This document shows positions 12,761 to 27,882 of a DNA stretch of 64,000 bases, in pieces. Source of the stretch: Onchocerca lupi (taxonomy: Eukaryota > Nematoda > Chromadorea > Rhabditida > Onchocercidae); the NCBI GenBank assembly GCA_028564675.1, contig JAOVVO010000245.1, positions 1 through 64,000 on the forward strand. The letters run 5' to 3'. The notes under the pieces are model-generated. The model saw only the letters and a program-made list of their open reading frames with translations, was not told the DNA's origin and made no database searches. A program made the translations under genes and the position numbers. Position 1 is the first letter of the stretch; every line of letters begins with the position of its first letter.

Positions 12761-15700
12761 ATGCGTAAAGATCTGAAAGCGATATATGCACTTACGGAAC
12801 AGCAACTTTTATTGATTCAACGCTATTTTATGTCCGACACATCTGATTATGTCAATGAAAACGGTATGTAAATTGTTTTATTCTCATGCACTTTTACAAC
12901 TAAGCGTTGAATTTACGTGCAGAATATTAGATGCATTTTTTTTTTCAATCGTTTTCTATTCATCCCGCAAAATATTCACGATGGAATTAGGCATTTTCGT
13001 TAAAACGCATTCTCATAAGAAAGTTTAAAAAGGAAAATAAAAAATATATGAGAAAATGTTTTCAAAACCGAAATTTGTTAAAATTTATGCTTTATGCTCA
13101 AAGATTCGACTCACTTTTATTTATAACTGAACATGTAAACTTTGGAATTTCATGCAAAATATTAAACATCTGTGTTTTCACATTTTATTCTAATTATTTC
13201 TCCTAAAAAAGTAATTTGAAAGATGCATTAAAAAAAATTATTTCAGTACAGTTTTTGGCAAAATTTTATAGAAAAACTTATTTTTGTCATTTTCCACGTA
13301 TATGTTTGGTTCCTATTTTAAACGTTATGCAGTTTACAATAACAAAAAGTGGACTTTGATTTTCGAAAGAATTTCATTTTGAAAAATAATTTAGGGTTGC
13401 GTAGGTAATATATTTCTTGATTATTTTATGTAAAAAAACTAAAAATATGAGAATGAAATAATGAATGACTTCCATATAGCCAATTGTTGAAATAGAAAAA
13501 GAAAATAATGCTATTTCTGCTAATGAAGGGAGTTTTGTAATTTTAGTCGACGAATGGATGACTGATGATGATGATGATGATTCTAGTGCTGGAATGGATA
13601 CTGAAAATGAAGCCGGAGTTGCTGATTGGACCGATTTCGGTTCATTCGATGTGATTTTTTTGTTCTGGTTATTTATTATGATCATTGAAATGGATTTTAA
13701 TAATTATGTAGTGACGTTATCTCTAAACATAATGCTTTCAGTTGGATAATTAAACTTTATATTCCATTATTCAAGTTGCGAAGAAATTTCAGATTGATGC
13801 TAATGATCCACGCCCTGCTCTTATTCGAAAAGAAAGTAAAGATTTCAAAAAAGGTGCCAAAAATTCGAGGTGGTTACAAGGGTCGTTGATTTCAGCTATA
13901 GGTAAGTGCAAAGTTAAATTAAGAAAAATAAACATTTTTGTTTCCCAATTAATTAAAAGTTTTGTAATTTTCAAGAATTAATGTTCACTTTTCGCTGTTG
14001 GAAATTAATATAAATTTTTCTATTCCTTTGTTCTCTTAAGAAATTATTTCTGCCTAAATTTCTATCACGAAATACACTAAATTAATTTCTGCATCATGTT
14101 CCCATCATCGTATAACTATTTCCTAAAAGGACAGTCATTCCAGATGATAAATTATTTGGAGTCTAATTAAATTTGATTGCAGGAAATATGGATTTACTAG
14201 TTTTTGCTCATGCACAAAAGGTTGTTTCGATTGAGAAGAATCCTTCAGATAATACATTTCAAATAATTGCACAATTTAACACGGCTGATTCATCATGGTC
14301 TCCTCCGGTATGTCAGTTTATACCTGCATAAAATTTAAAATTGAAAGAGACTAACTTATTTATTAACTTTCATCCGTGAGTTCGATTTTCACTGAATGGA
14401 GTAAAATATTGACTTATTTTTTTAAGGCCTATATTCGTTGTTTATGTGTATTGCCACTAAGTTGTACAAGAAAAACAGAAACATCGTTATATGATTGGTC
14501 AGCGATTGTTGTTGGAATGAGCAATGGATATGTTCGGTTTTTTACGGAAAAAGGCTTGTTGCTTCGTTCGGATCATATAGCAGATAGGTGATTATTTAAC
14601 ATTTACACCAAAAAAAATTTGTTGAATATAAATGTGTGCAAGAAATCTATGGATGATGAACAACATGCTATATTCCTTTAGAAAAACGAGTAAAAATCGT
14701 AGTTTATGGAATCTAAAGATTTCCGGCTTGGTAAGTAATTCTTTGAATGTTGTGGTAAAATTCCTGGGTTTAAAGATTTTTTATGCCGATTTTTTCTTCG
14801 CTGTTCGATAATGGTCGATTTGCAGTCCTATTGAAGAAATTCGTCTTGGAAGATCGATGATGGCTGGAAATCAAGAATTAGCAGTATTGTCTCAAACCGA
14901 TTTGACATGTATCGAAGGGCTTTCGCTATATGTAGCGTTAAAAACAGCGAAAAGCCAAGTATGATTCAAGGATTTTTTTTTTCAGTTATTTTCGTTACAA
15001 TAATATAATTTTTTATAAGATGTTACAGTTCCTTTTCTACTTTATTTAGTTCATATACCATCGGTCATTTCCTTGGAATCAGTTTATCTGATGACCTTGT
15101 AATTTTCCTGTTTGTAAACGGAGCCCATCTCATGAGTTTTTAATTTTCCTGAAATTTGCTTCATGTGATTTGAATCAGTAGACCATTTTTTTCGTCGATT
15201 ATCTTTGGTAACTAATCATTTTATTTATCATGAGAAGCAAAAATAAAGAATTTTAAAGTGATTATGTTTCCAATATAAGGTAAGAATTTTCGAACTAAAT
15301 ATTTTCTTTTTTACAGCTTGCCTTTGGTGAGATAGACATTGAAAAAGTAGCAGCTCATGCAAAGTTAAACATTGAAAAATTAAAATTTGAATCTGGTATA
15401 AATGTGGTTGATTTCGGTATTTCGGGACCGCTGAAAGCAACCTGGTTCGATCTTTATAGTGCCGCAACACTTTCGCCTCAGGGTTACAAGGTAGGGACAG
15501 AGATTTGTTGGAGTTATTTGCCGGAATCACAGGACCGTCGGAAATTATCCAGCGAAATTCGTAGTATTAGATCAGTTTTAAATTTTTTTTTTTTTTTTAT
15601 GATTGGATTATTTCATGATTTTAGTGATGAAATTCTCTCGAATTTATCTATCAGTAATTTGTATAGTTACCAATTTTAAAATCACTATTTTTGAAACACT

Positions 15701-18700
15701 TTATATTTTGTAGGAGATATATTGCAATCTCTTAATTGGTGCCTGAGATGGAGGATGAGGTATTTAGCATATTTTGGTAATCTTGAGATTTTTTTAGGCT
15801 AAAGTAGAACGCTCATCACTTCCGATTTATTCGACATATGTTTTTGTTGGCCGGTCACCTTATGTGGGCTTCGGTTGGCACACACCAGATGCTTCGCAGA
15901 ATGTTTTAAGTGATGCTTTATATGTTCTTGGAAATCAGGTATATAAAATTTTTTTACTGATGGAAATGAGAATGAAGGAATCAAGGATCGAAGAGATTTT
16001 TCATGAAACTAATGTTTTGCTGTCGTGCAATTTTGAAGTGAAAATATTGAACTTTAGAAGAAAAAAGCAAATTTTAAGTTGACGTCGTCTGTTGCATCAA
16101 GCATGCCATCATTTGGCATACGTTCGTTTCTGGGTATAGGCGTATCCCGGAAGGATCAACCGATTGTCGAAATTAAACCTAGTGCTGTAATACCAATGCG
16201 TTCATCTATTGTTGATGGCAAGCGTGAAGGTGAACGCATATATATGGCACCATCAAAGTATAAACTTGCTGCAGTTACAGATTCATTAGCCCGTGTTACT
16301 TTAATTGATGTTAGTTACTTATCATTAAATTATTCGTAATATCGTCTCATTTTTGTTCTGAAGTAATATAAATACTATTATTTGTTAATTCTATTTATAA
16401 CTTATTATCTTACTGGACCTTTTTCGTAATTTTTTTACGATCATCAGGTTTGTATATGAAATAAATAGACTGTGACGTTGTAAGGACTTATGGAAGTGTG
16501 AAATTTGCAGATTAGGACCCGCCATATGGTGCGGATGTGGAAGGGATATCGCGATGCACGTTGTGCTTGGTTAGAAGGTGTATCCACATTAGACCGAAAA
16601 AAAAGTAGGTATGAACTTGATCTACAACCATCAACTGCATTATTCTTGATAATATTTGCACCACGGCGTGGTTTACTCGAAGCTTGGAGTATGCAGGTAT
16701 TGTCCAATCTGCAGATTTTTTAATTATTTTTTTCCTTAATAAGAAGTGTGTAATTTTTATGATCAGATATATATTTTTGAAAAGTCGAGTTTTATTAGTT
16801 TGCATTTCTTTTAGTTCATTTCTTAATGTTTTATATATTTTATCATGTGCCGATTGGTCGTAATTTGCAGTTTTTATTCATTTCAAATTAAGATATTTGA
16901 AATTATTGTCAAATGGGATTTTGAGTTATTGCCTAACATTAACCATAAAATTGCTCTTTCTTTTGCTTATATATGATCATTTCAAGAAATTCTTATCTGT
17001 TATGTAATAATTTAATATCTCTTCAAAATAAAATGTTTAAATTCATTCTACTGTTCTACTTAACTGCTTTCAAAAAATTCAGAATGGGAGGCGAGTTTTT
17101 GCGTCAACAGTAGATCGACATGGTCGATTAATTGGTATACCGCAACTCAGCGATTATTTATTAGGTTGCGATGAACGGATTGCATCACATTTGCCATCTG
17201 TTTTCTTTCTGTCATCGGATGGAACAATTTATGTAAGATTAATCAAAAATTTCTGAAATTTATGATGAATAAGTTATTTTGATACGATTTAATTTAAAAT
17301 GTAATGATGGATTTTTTTTTTTAAACATGACTTCATCTTATATTTTAAGCATCTCTGGATTCCTTTCCATCGTGCATTATCGGACGAAAGTGATTCCGCT
17401 ATTCACGATTCAAGCATTATCAAAGAGGTCAATTCGCAGATTCATTTTCAAATTCATTTTCATATAGATAAAGAAAAATTATTTTAGCTTGCATATTTTT
17501 CTTCAACTGAAATCCCCCTCTTCCCTGTGAGAGATAATCAGGATTGAAAGGTTACTTGAAGAATCAGGCAAGAAAAAAGCCATAATTAAACTATCTTGAT
17601 ATCTTCTTTATTCAAGATTTTCTGAAATCATTTTTGACGACAGACGTAAATATCAGTTAAGATTCGATATGTTTCAATGAATTAGGGAATCCCGAGTTAG
17701 AATTAGATTTTGACCATGCTAATGAAGTCTAATGATATCTGGAAAATTGATCGAAAGCATAGCATATTCTGAAAACACCGAAAATCTAAAAACGATTATT
17801 TTATAAAGATGTGATGCATGACGGAAGATGAATTTCAGATTAATCATATGGTAAAAAATGGTAATGTAGAAAATTTTTCAACTTGGTTACGGTTTTTCCG
17901 AGCTTTAAAGACTGTTCCTGCAATGAGAGAAAGTATAGATATTCTGTGGCGGAATTGTGATATCGACTGTTACAAATTCAGTCCTATTATGGCTTCCGTT
18001 CTACAACATGTGGAAAGCTATCATGCTGTGGTTTGAGTTTTACGTGTTACTGACTTTGGTAATCTATTCGTTTCTATTTTAGTTATACAATTACTTCTTT
18101 CCAATCGTCATTTGTCTTTTTTTCGTCCAACTTGAAAAATGTCTTCCGTTTTTTATTTTTTTCGAGAAAAGTATTCCGTTTTGTTTGGGAACTTGAATCT
18201 TGATAAAATCATTTTAAATGTTCTCTTTTTCATTTATAATTTCTCTTCATCTTATTCACGATGTATAAGTAGAAATTTCATAAATATTTCAAAAATTTAT
18301 TGTTCAATACTTTTTCTTGTTCTGTTAACCATCTATTTTTTAGTATTAATGCGAGAAGACATGTAAAATTGTTATTTAACACGAATTTTTATTTTCAGAA
18401 GAAATCTCCAGACAGCCATAATTTGGTGATTTATATTGCTACAATTTCGCAACTCCTTGATGTTTACATCTGTTTGCTTAAATTAGATACTGAAGAACCG
18501 AATATGACAAATGAGGAATTCGAAAAAGATGATATCGCTAAAAAACTTTTCATTGATAAAGAAATGCTGAATTTATGCTTGGAGCAGATTTCCAAGTTAG
18601 TTCAGACTGAGTCTACTTTTTCTTTCCTTTTTTTTATTTTTATTTTTTTTTTTTTTTTTTTTGAGTTTGCACCAAATGATTGTATGAATTTTATAGCAAT

Positions 18701-21700
18701 TGAAAATTTATTTTTTCGTCAATTAAATGATTCTCCTATTGTGACTAATCTAACTAAGACCTCCCAATCAGTCCATAACTTCAATTTCCTGAATGTGAAG
18801 AAATTGAATGATATTTTTTCTCCTTTCTCACTTAGCACATTTTATTTGCAAAATGATGATTTCTATGCATCTATATTTTGCAGGAACTTATGTAATAATG
18901 TCATTTTATGGAAAATTGCAGTAAATTTTTCTTATCATTCAGGTTTCACATTGAGAACAATTCTCTGAATGAGAAAAATCTCACATTTGTTGAATTCATA
19001 TTACACTTTGATTTGACTCAAGCGACTTTGGCAGCATCAAATCAAAGACGGCTAAAAAACAAGTAACTTTTCTTATTATTCACTGACTTCATTTAAAATT
19101 AAATGAATGAATTTGTCGCGAACGAAAACGGATTAACTTCAGGTTGGTCAAGAGAACTCCTGCATTAGGCAATCTCCTTTTTGATGGTGTTTTAAAGGAA
19201 CGTTGTACAATCCAGCACTTCTTGAATCACGTGATATTACAGCTTGGTTTATCAGGAGTAAGTTTTATATTGCATCTGGATTGATTCATTGTTTTCGTAA
19301 ACACTTATATCTCTAAATCATTTTTTGTCTTTTTTCTTCACTTATAGCTAATTATTATAGTTAGAATGAATGTTACATATTTAACATAATGAGTTTTCTG
19401 TCGCGTATCTACATGAATATAATGACTATCAGATATGGTTGGATTGTGATGTAGGTAACTACTACTCTGTTTTTTTAGAGATCATTGAACATTCCTTTTT
19501 CAGTTTTTCTATTAATCAGATAATGGTGAGTGTGTTTTTTCAGAACGATTTTGCGGATGCATTTTGTGCATATTGGTTCAGTTCATGTGATGATTTCGTT
19601 CATCGCTTGCCACATATTCTAATTCTCTGTAAACATCTGTCCGAAGTTGATTCCGATGAACAATCTTGGTTAACCAAAGTGGAACGAAATATTCTTAACA
19701 GGTACTAAATTAATGTTTTCTGGATCATTATTTTCTCATCAATATTTTTTGCATTTTATTCATGATTTGATGTCTCATTTTACTAGTACCGGTAGGGATT
19801 TTTCGTAAACGATAGTATGAATTTAGTTTTCCGATAATAATATTTGGCATAATATTTTCAGCCAAGAACTTGGTCCAGCTTTGATGTTGTGTCTGGTTGC
19901 ACGAGCTATTGCATATACTCAGAAGCATTCATCACCAAATAAAGTTAGTTGTTTTTTTTATACCGTATATTATTTTAAGTAGAAGTACTTTTAAAAGGAA
20001 TTGACAATCTCTAAGTGAAAGAAAAAATGGATTAAGGTAGAATTGAAAAAAAAATATAAAAATGATAGGAAATAGTACGACGGAATTCGCAAATTTTCTG
20101 CTAATAAATCTAGTATTTCAGATTAACAGCAATGATGAATTGAATGATGAATCACATCATGAGGATTGGGATAAGGTAGAATTAACGCTGGAGTGGTGGG
20201 ATTTGCTTTCAAGACATTTACAGTGCATGATTGTCCTTAAAGCTTTACCTGGTAGCTTACGAGTCTGCCTTTCGGATTTAATTAATGATGGTCCAGCTTA
20301 TTATAGGGAACAGGTATTTTAGCCTTTCAATTTTTTAAAATTTTTGAGTGAAATGCTTGAAATTTTCCAAAAATTTTTTTCCACTACCTAAAATTATTAA
20401 TGATACGATAATAAAACCCTTCTAGCAGTGTTATTAATAATTACCTACTTCGTTGTCTACAATAGAAAGTAGTGGTTATTTAAAAAATGTTAGCATTTGA
20501 CAAAGCAGGTATATTTGTTATAAGTTTCTTTTGATTTTCCTCCCTCCTTTTTCACTTCTTTCTCGTTTTTGATCGTATTAATCTGCCTTAGTTTCGATAT
20601 AGACTGGAGAGGACATGAGGTAGATCTATGAAACATTAATTTGCACTGTTTGTTTTCAATGTCGATCGTGAAAAAGGCATGTATTCAGCTAGGGCAATTT
20701 GTTGAGGAAAATAATGAATTCATATATGAAATAATTAATAGATTACGAAAATTACGAGATGCATTTTAAAATTTAGATTGGTAAATGGTCAGCAGGATTC
20801 AGCTTGGATCCAGAGCATCTTTATGATATTTTCGATGATCCGACGATAGTAAATCCAAAAATAAAATGGGAAGTTACAATCGGTGAATTGCGAAAATTAT
20901 TCCCAATAAGTCTTTCACCTGAACTTGTCGTATGTGATTGTGCTTGGGAATGTATTGGTGCATGGAGGCGTCACAAAGATAAAAATGCAGCTCACAAATT
21001 GTTAGAAGTGTGAACTTCGTACATATTATTTGTATATTTCTCTTTTTTGTTTTTTTTCTTTTCAGATTATGAATGGACTGCTGTTTTTGACTCCTTTTTG
21101 AATAAGTTGCAAATTACTTTTCTTTTTATCAGTTTTTTAATTGATATAGAATATCTCTCTTCATTAACTTATTTTTTTTCGCTGATATCTTTTTGCGCTT
21201 CTTAGTCTATTTTTATTTAATATTTTTCGTTGAGCCGTTGAGCTAATTACTTCGATTTCATTTTTTTGTTTGTTTTGTGATAGAATCAAACTATTTTGTA
21301 TTTTTTTATTTCATTTCTTATCTCATTTCAGAAAGCGGTGAACTTTGTTGAACTTTTGGGTGAAGCAGGTATATTACAGCATGGGATCTGCTTTATGATG
21401 TGGAATACATTTCTTCGTCATCCATTTCGATATATTTACGATTTTCTGAATCGGAAATCGTCAAAGTTTAAGAAATTGGAGGATTGCCGAATGGATTTGG
21501 CAAGTGTTTATTAAAATTTTAAAAATTTCAAAACGTATTGTAATTTTGATGATAACAATTCTGCCGAAAAAATAGAATTTCGCATGTAATTAAGAAACCT
21601 ATACATTTTGGAAAATATATATGATTCATAACTAGCCAAAAGATGTGACATATGTTTCATAATCGATTGTGAAATATGTTATTTTTTGCTCATGATATAT

Positions 21701-24208
21701 TACATTTACTCCAAAAAATGAAACATGCATATCTTCTTACCTATTAAATATTGTCATATTTTATTGTAAAATTTAATTTTTGAATCGGCAATCATTTAAT
21801 CCATATAATCTTTTTTCATGTCATTAATATAGTAAAGAGCTTTTTGAAGAAATATTTTACTTTTAGGAGCATTTCCCTTCCTACTGCACAAAAATTTTAC
21901 GTTTGTTGCGGTATTCTGTAAGATATGCGGAAGCAATGGATGGAAATCATGATTCATCGAGTGCTTCGACTGGTCATAATTTATTCGAAGATTTTATTGA
22001 AGCAATTTTTGAATTTCAACGGCGTAAACAAACGAAGCCAAAGTATGTTGTTCCATTTTTTTATCATAGTACTGATTAAGTTGTTGAGTAGGCAAATTAC
22101 GGATCTTTTTTTTCTGAAGATTGATGCTTGACAAACAGCCAAATATCAATTTTGAGAAGGACGAAGAGTCTTCGATAACAATCATTTTCTTGACATTTTA
22201 GTTTTTTAATACTGAGATTTTTTTTTTCTGCTCATATAGACCTATAAATTATTCGAGTAGCTGCTGAATAATCTTTGCTGGGTAAGCTAGTTTTATCCAC
22301 CAATAAGTGGACTAAACTAAATTAACACGAAGTTAATTGACGGATAATAAACAGGTATTATATCATCGGTTTCCTTTCATATGCAAATTTATTTCTTTTA
22401 TGATTCGAATGTATTCTTTTCATTCTAGATAGATGTATTATTTAATTTACTGATGAACTGAATATTTTAGTGTTATAAAGCTGATATTTAAATTTGTTAT
22501 CATAATAAAACAATCATCTATACAATTTGCAATTATTTTTGGATATTTTACTGTTTTTGACATTTTTTAGAAAACCATTAAGTCTCATAGCTGGATTTCA
22601 AAAGCCAGTGAATTATCCGCTTGCTTGCCATCATCATGATCTTGCAATGGTAATCGAATTGCAAGTAGGTTACTTACCATTCTTATTAAAGAGTTTTACA
22701 CTGAGTGATGATACAATTACGGAACTTACTCATAGTGATGATCGAAAGCTTAGATGTTCAGAGAGTTACATATTTTACTCCAGTTTACTTAATTGTTATA
22801 CCTGAGTAAATTAAAACAAGACATATGGGATGTACGATTTTGGGATCCTTCTCACTAAGTGCTGTTTCATTCCCAGAATTTTTTTACGGAAAGATTCTTT
22901 AAATGGATTCAAGTTTCTAAAACTATAAACTTGATAAAATGTTTCTCCTAGTTTCGTCGAAATAATTTTACTTGATCGTTTACTCTGAGAGGAAGAGGCT
23001 AGTTTTATACGTTGAAAATTTTAATTGTAAAATCTGCAGGTTGCTCTGGAAGAATGGCCTCCAGGACCAAAATATTTGTTCGATCCAGTTGGAGAACGGG
23101 CATTTTTTGAATCATTTTATGCTCATCCATTGATTCCTATAGAAAGCATTACGGAGAGTGTCCGAGAAAGAAGGATGGATTTTCTGAAAAAATGTATCAC
23201 GCATAATGGTTCACCAGAATTTACCCGTAACTTACGTTTTCATATCTATGATTTAGCTAATGATTGGATGCTTAATGCTGACGAAATCAAGAGTAAGGTA
23301 ATACTTTTGAGATTTTCAATTATTTTAATCGGAGAAAGTGTAGAAAGAAAGACTGAAGTATAATCATCAATTTGCAGATTTGAAATATGTCAATTCCAAA
23401 AATTTTTTCGAATTAAACTTGCAAAATTCTTCAAGTTTTCTTTAATCAAACAATTTCTTCAGTGCATTTTATTTTTTTTTTCTTTGAAAAAAACAAACCG
23501 CCACAACATTTTCAAGAAATTCTCATGGTTTTAGGAAGTTATTACTTTATTTCAAAAAGGTCTTGATAGCGAAGCAAGAGATATCTTAAAAGTGATGGAA
23601 AATATGGAACTTCTACCTTATGAACTTTTTGACGTAGCTGTTGCACGTATCCGAAAATGGTTTGATACAAACGAAAAGGAAGATCTTATGATGCGTAGTT
23701 TAAGGATGTCATTTATGAATGATCGGTAAGAAGATTTTAGAAATTTTAGTTATGCAAAATTTTACCAGTTACTTCACTGTCAAATAATGATTGAAAATTC
23801 TGATTTCTTTTATTTGCTGTATGAAACATAAATTTGGAAAGACTTCGAGTAAAGCAGAGATCAGGAGCTATGATATTAAAGGGAGATTTAAGTTCAGATT
23901 GAAAATGAATATCAAATAAATATCTTTCAACATCTTTTAAGTCTAACTTTCAATCCAATATTTTCAAATCGAAAATTTTCTCTACTGAATTCAAATCTTT
24001 TTTGGAAAAAATTTTTAGAATGATGAAATGTATTCGTGAATCAAAAATGGAAGTTGTTCTGGTTTCGCCGGATGATATTAATCAACTCATGCGTCAAGTA
24101 AGAATATGCTTAAATCGTGTGCAGTCAAATGATCAAGCAGTTAAAATTGATCACCTTGCTGTTGATTTCGAAAAACTTATAATGATGATCCAAAAATCAT
24201 GTTTTTAA
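12761..24208 (+). CDS. rbg-2 (RAB3GAP2 homologue): Rab3 GTPase-activating protein non-catalytic subunit (RAB3GAP2)
   Basis: Partner of the catalytic RAB3GAP1; the family heterodimer inactivates Rab3 in synaptic exocytosis and, in mammals, acts as Rab18 exchange factor at the ER. Twenty-six exons close in phase: 12761-12863, 13547-13650, 13793-13901, 14183-14307, 14427-14587, 14826-14958, 15317-15490, 15798-15938, 16079-16309, 16511-16696, 17083-17232, 17350-17427, 17839-18030, 18399-18595, 18943-19062, 19143-19257, 19544-19701, 19862-19943, 20122-20313, 20777-21007, 21332-21505, 21867-22042, 22571-22664, 23040-23297, 23535-23725 and 24019-24208; 1354 aa (human 1393). Recognised from the N-terminal propeller region (VVGMSNGYVRFFTEKGLLL, LAAVTDSLARVTLIDV, VRMWKGYRDARCAWLEGV, FAPRRGLLEAW) and the C-terminal region around LFDPVGERAFFESF. 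An acidic run with six Asp follows the first intron. The ATG lies 7 nt after TTTCCAG. Strong homology; individual exon ends are my reading. Confidence 0.95.
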
Positions 24209-25989
24209 TCTTTATTTGTGCAAATGCCATTTGCTGTGCTGCTTGCTCATTTATTATGAAAAAATCGGTTATTAGAAGTCAGATCGAAAATAGTATATTC
24301 ATCAGTGATTCCCGAGAAAAGTTTTGAAATGCCGTTTTTATCTTCCTGTAAATACTTTTGTAGTGTTTGTTTTAAAAGAAAAAAGATTGCAGAAATCTTT
24401 CAACATTTGCATTTTTCTTAAAAACATCGGAATTCAACTTTCTAAAAAATTTCACATTTTTCATTCCAAAATTTGCCAATTTGTTATAATGCATGGATCA
24501 GTATGCATTTCAGGCTGTAAAATGTGTATAATACATTCCATTATATTACATAGTCCTTTTGACATGAGAGTCTTCATATGTAAATAAAGGAACTATTCTG
24601 GTTTTTATTTGAAATATTTGATTTGAAATTTTAGACTTTGTCTATTTAATGAATATAATTTACTGATTTTTTGAATTTTTTTGTAGTTTTCGATGTCTGG
24701 TACTTTATCAGATTTAAGCACAAATATCTATGATTTGTTGTTTCTGCGAGTTTTTTTTTTCTAATGCTAAAAAATTGTCATTGTTTTGCTCAAATTGTGT
24801 TATTTTGTTGTAAATACTTGAAATAGGAATTGAAAGGAAATTGGGAAATAATAAGAAAAGCATAAAGTGATGAAAAAATGAAATGAAATTTTCAAGTTTT
24901 CGTTTATGATGAGTATTAGGATTCCTGATTTAGGATATGGTGAAAAAAATGCCTTGGGATTTTATGACAGAATAATTTCTCTTCTTTTTCTTATGAATAT
25001 CCTTTCATCAGGTATCTAATATAATCCTAAATTGTAATATCTGCTGAAATTTTAAATTTCCAAGTAGTGAAGTCATTTATTGTTTTGTTTTTTTCGATGT
25101 GTAATTTTGATATTGGTTACATTTGATGCATATTTTTTTTTTCCTTTTATTGAAACTAATGTAATTTGGATTCATACTCTTTATAAGTCTGACATATCTT
25201 TCATATATAATGTTACATCAGGAATTCACGTCATTTAATCGTATGCGTGTTTTACGTTTTTTCACACTGTACATTGTTACCATGTACATAAGGTGTTTTA
25301 TAATAAACATACATATTTGGTGAAAAAATTTGGGACAATGTTGAACATTAACCATTTGATTATATGAATTTTTATATTTTTACGGTTTTTAGATTTTCAA
25401 ATTTCAAGATCTTCAGCATTCATATGTTGCCATAATTTTATCTTTGACTTAGCTCTAAAGTGATTGTCAGAATCTGATTCTGATGTTGATAATGGAGATA
25501 AGAGATAAAATGGATGATTGAAATCTGAAAATTTTTTAATACTTGATACGACACTTTTGAAGGAATCTCTCTTCAATTTGATGAGAGAAGTTTGTAAATT
25601 CATTTTGAGCAATTCAACTTCATCAAACGATTATAATCCTCTGATTTTTAAATTATTTTCAAATCGGTAGATCCTTTTTATAATCGATTTCTTCGTCAGT
25701 GGATGACTGTGATGATTATCTTTTTCGAATCATTTATTACTGGAAAAAATGGAGAGAGAAGAGGGAAAGAGAGAAAAATGAAGGAAAGAATTCACAGAGA
25801 GAAAGATGGAAGGAAAGAATTCATCTTTAAATTCTTTTATTTAAACTCCTTAAACTCTCACGACATTAGTCATTTCGAAAAGAGTTGAATAATGTTGAGG
25901 ATGAGAGGAAAAAGGAAGAATGATAAAACTGTAGAAAAATAGGACAAAAGATTAGAAATTTTAGAATGATAATATGTAAATGATTATTT

Positions 25990-26118
25990 TGAAATGAAAT
26001 GATTTTGTATGATAAAGAAAATGGAAATTGAATGATTTGACTATGAGTGATAAAAAAAGATGGGAATTGAATGATTTGATTTCAAATGATAGGGAAGATG
26101 AAAACTGAATGATTTAAA
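25990..26118. repeat. degenerate minisatellite, about 39-bp unit
   Basis: Three to four diverged copies sharing a core like GGGAATTGAATGATTTGA, at 26023-26040, 26062-26079 and 26100-26117, with a weaker earlier copy near 25991. The purine-rich spacers also resemble each other (GATAAAGAAAATGG, GATAAAAAAAGATGG, GATAGGGAAGATG). Confidence 0.7.
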
Positions 26119-26546
26119 CTACTCCATTATTTCAATGAAAAAAGTTATTAGGAATTTTTCTTTTTTGATTTTTTTGATGAGAAAGGTCATCAAGGACTTT
26201 TTTTTTTCCTGATTTCACAGAAATTTTATTGTATCTATTTTATTCGTATATATCGAATAGATTATTTCATTCACTGCATTTTTCATCTTATCTGATATTT
26301 TTACGTCATTCAGTTTACGTGTATTATTTGACTAAATGCTCATAAAATTGACAGCTGATTTAGTTTGAAGCAAAAGTTTGCAAGCTCTTCTACGTTCTCG
26401 AATGTCACTACATAATTTCATTTATCTCTTCTTCATTTAAATCCACTATGATCATAAGTTATTGATTTTATTAACTATTGATTATCGATTGCATGCGAAG
26501 GTCATCATTTGTCATATATGTGTCGCGGATCTTCTCACTTAAGGTC

Positions 26547-26604
26547 ATAGATTATTTACACCACTTGCAACTTCTATAGATTATTTATACCTCTCGCAAC
26601 TTCT
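26547..26604. repeat. 29-bp tandem duplication
   Basis: Two adjacent copies starting ATAGATTATTTA and ending GCAACTTCT, with three to four differences in the middle. A local duplication in intergenic DNA; no function inferred. Confidence 0.85.
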
Positions 26605-27237
26605 ATCCTACATTTGCTTTTATCCTATCTTGTTTTGAATTCGTAAGAGAAGTTGTTATGATCTTTGCTCTTTCACTGTTTAGCGCATAGGTTTTTTAAT
26701 CCATGATTGTTATTTCTCAATTAATTACGTTTATAATTATTTACAGACTTATTTTGTATGCTTTGTAATGCTTTATATTCATTAACAATTTCATTAAAGC
26801 AATGAATTAAAGAATGAATTACAGTATATGAAATAAAAAATATTGATTTATTTACTTAGTTATATTTTCGATTTATACGATGAAATATTAAAAACAATAT
26901 GTAGGTTGTTTATATGCATCTGTCTGTCTGTTTCTTATTTGTCTATGTGTAAGCACATGTTAAAATAATTGTCTCATAAAATTCAATTGATAAAAGATAA
27001 ATACGTTGAATGTAATGATAAAAGATAGATAGTATTGATTAGAACTTAGTTATTTACTTCGTTTCTTAGCTGATTGGTTGATTTTAATTTAAATGTGTCT
27101 GTGTGTGTAATTAGTTTTATTATCTAATATTTATATGCATAAGTCTGTGTGTGTATGTTTATCAATTTGAATGATTATTTGTCCAATTACAGAATATTAA
27201 TATTTAAATTTTTATTGGCATTACTAAAACTGCTAGT

Positions 27238-27435
27238 TTGAAAGCAAATAGTTGGAAAGTTGATGATGAAGAAGGGCAAAAGCATAAGCAAAGCAATCAT
27301 TTCATTTTTCGATCCAATATTAAACAGCTGTCGGACGTGCGGAGCGAGGGAATTCGGAAATGGATACGTGCAGAAGGGAAGAATTTTGGAATGAATGAGT
27401 TTTCATTTCAGGCTTTAACAAATATTTGCAAATGA
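27238..27435 (+). CDS. unclassified 65-codon frame in a GC-richer patch
   Basis: I do not recognise this. The frame encodes a hydrophilic, charged peptide starting MKANSWKVDDEEGQKH. Its base composition is clearly richer in G+C than the flanks. It contains two ACGTG words (27337 and 27364), so it may equally be regulatory DNA or a relic exon. No clear donor or acceptor frames it and no matching neighbour exon was found. Weak candidate only. Confidence 0.15.
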   Translation: MKANSWKVDDEEGQKHKQSNHFIFRSNIKQLSDVRSEGIRKWIRAEGKNFGMNEFSFQALTNICK

Positions 27436-27882
27436 AGCAAAATTTCTCCCTCTCTCTCTCTATATATGTTGTCAATCATTTTTTAAATAAGTTGCAAGTG
27501 AAGAATTATTTGTTTCCCGCCCTTTTTTCCCTCTCTTTTTGATTTTTATGAATTTAGGCTATCTTGTTGTTATTCTTGTTATGCAATTTTATATGAAAAG
27601 AGAAATATTCAATGATGATAATTACGGGAGTTTTATGGGAATTTTTTACGAAAAATAGGAAGAAATCTTTTTTGTCACGGTTAACTTGACTAATTAATCG
27701 ATGAATGTAGAAGAGTCGATCGTGAATACTTGATTCGGCAATAATTACAAAATTAAACAGAAAACAGAATTTAGACGAGAATACAGCGCAACGAATCAAT
27801 AAAATACAAACGATATTTAGAAGCATGAGCAGCAGAATAGAGAGCCAGTTCACGATCGAATCCAAAAGGAGGATGGCTCTAT

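Noticed and set aside
14682..14730. Exon-like segment after TCCTTTAG with a perfect GTAAGT donor in the RAB3GAP2 gene
   Set aside because: Including it shifts the next exon (14826-14958) into a stop codon. Skipping it joins 14587 to 14826 in phase and gives a better family match (IADSPIEEIRL).
18300..18968. Longest open frame in the window (222 codons, +)
   Set aside because: It is a read-through of RAB3GAP2 exon 18399-18595 into flanking introns. Only that exon matches the protein, and a T-run intron follows.
27554..27865. 103-codon minus-strand frame with a signal-peptide-like hydrophobic start
   Set aside because: The rest is AT-driven low-complexity sequence that runs into the repeat array at 27536-27600, with no splice support.
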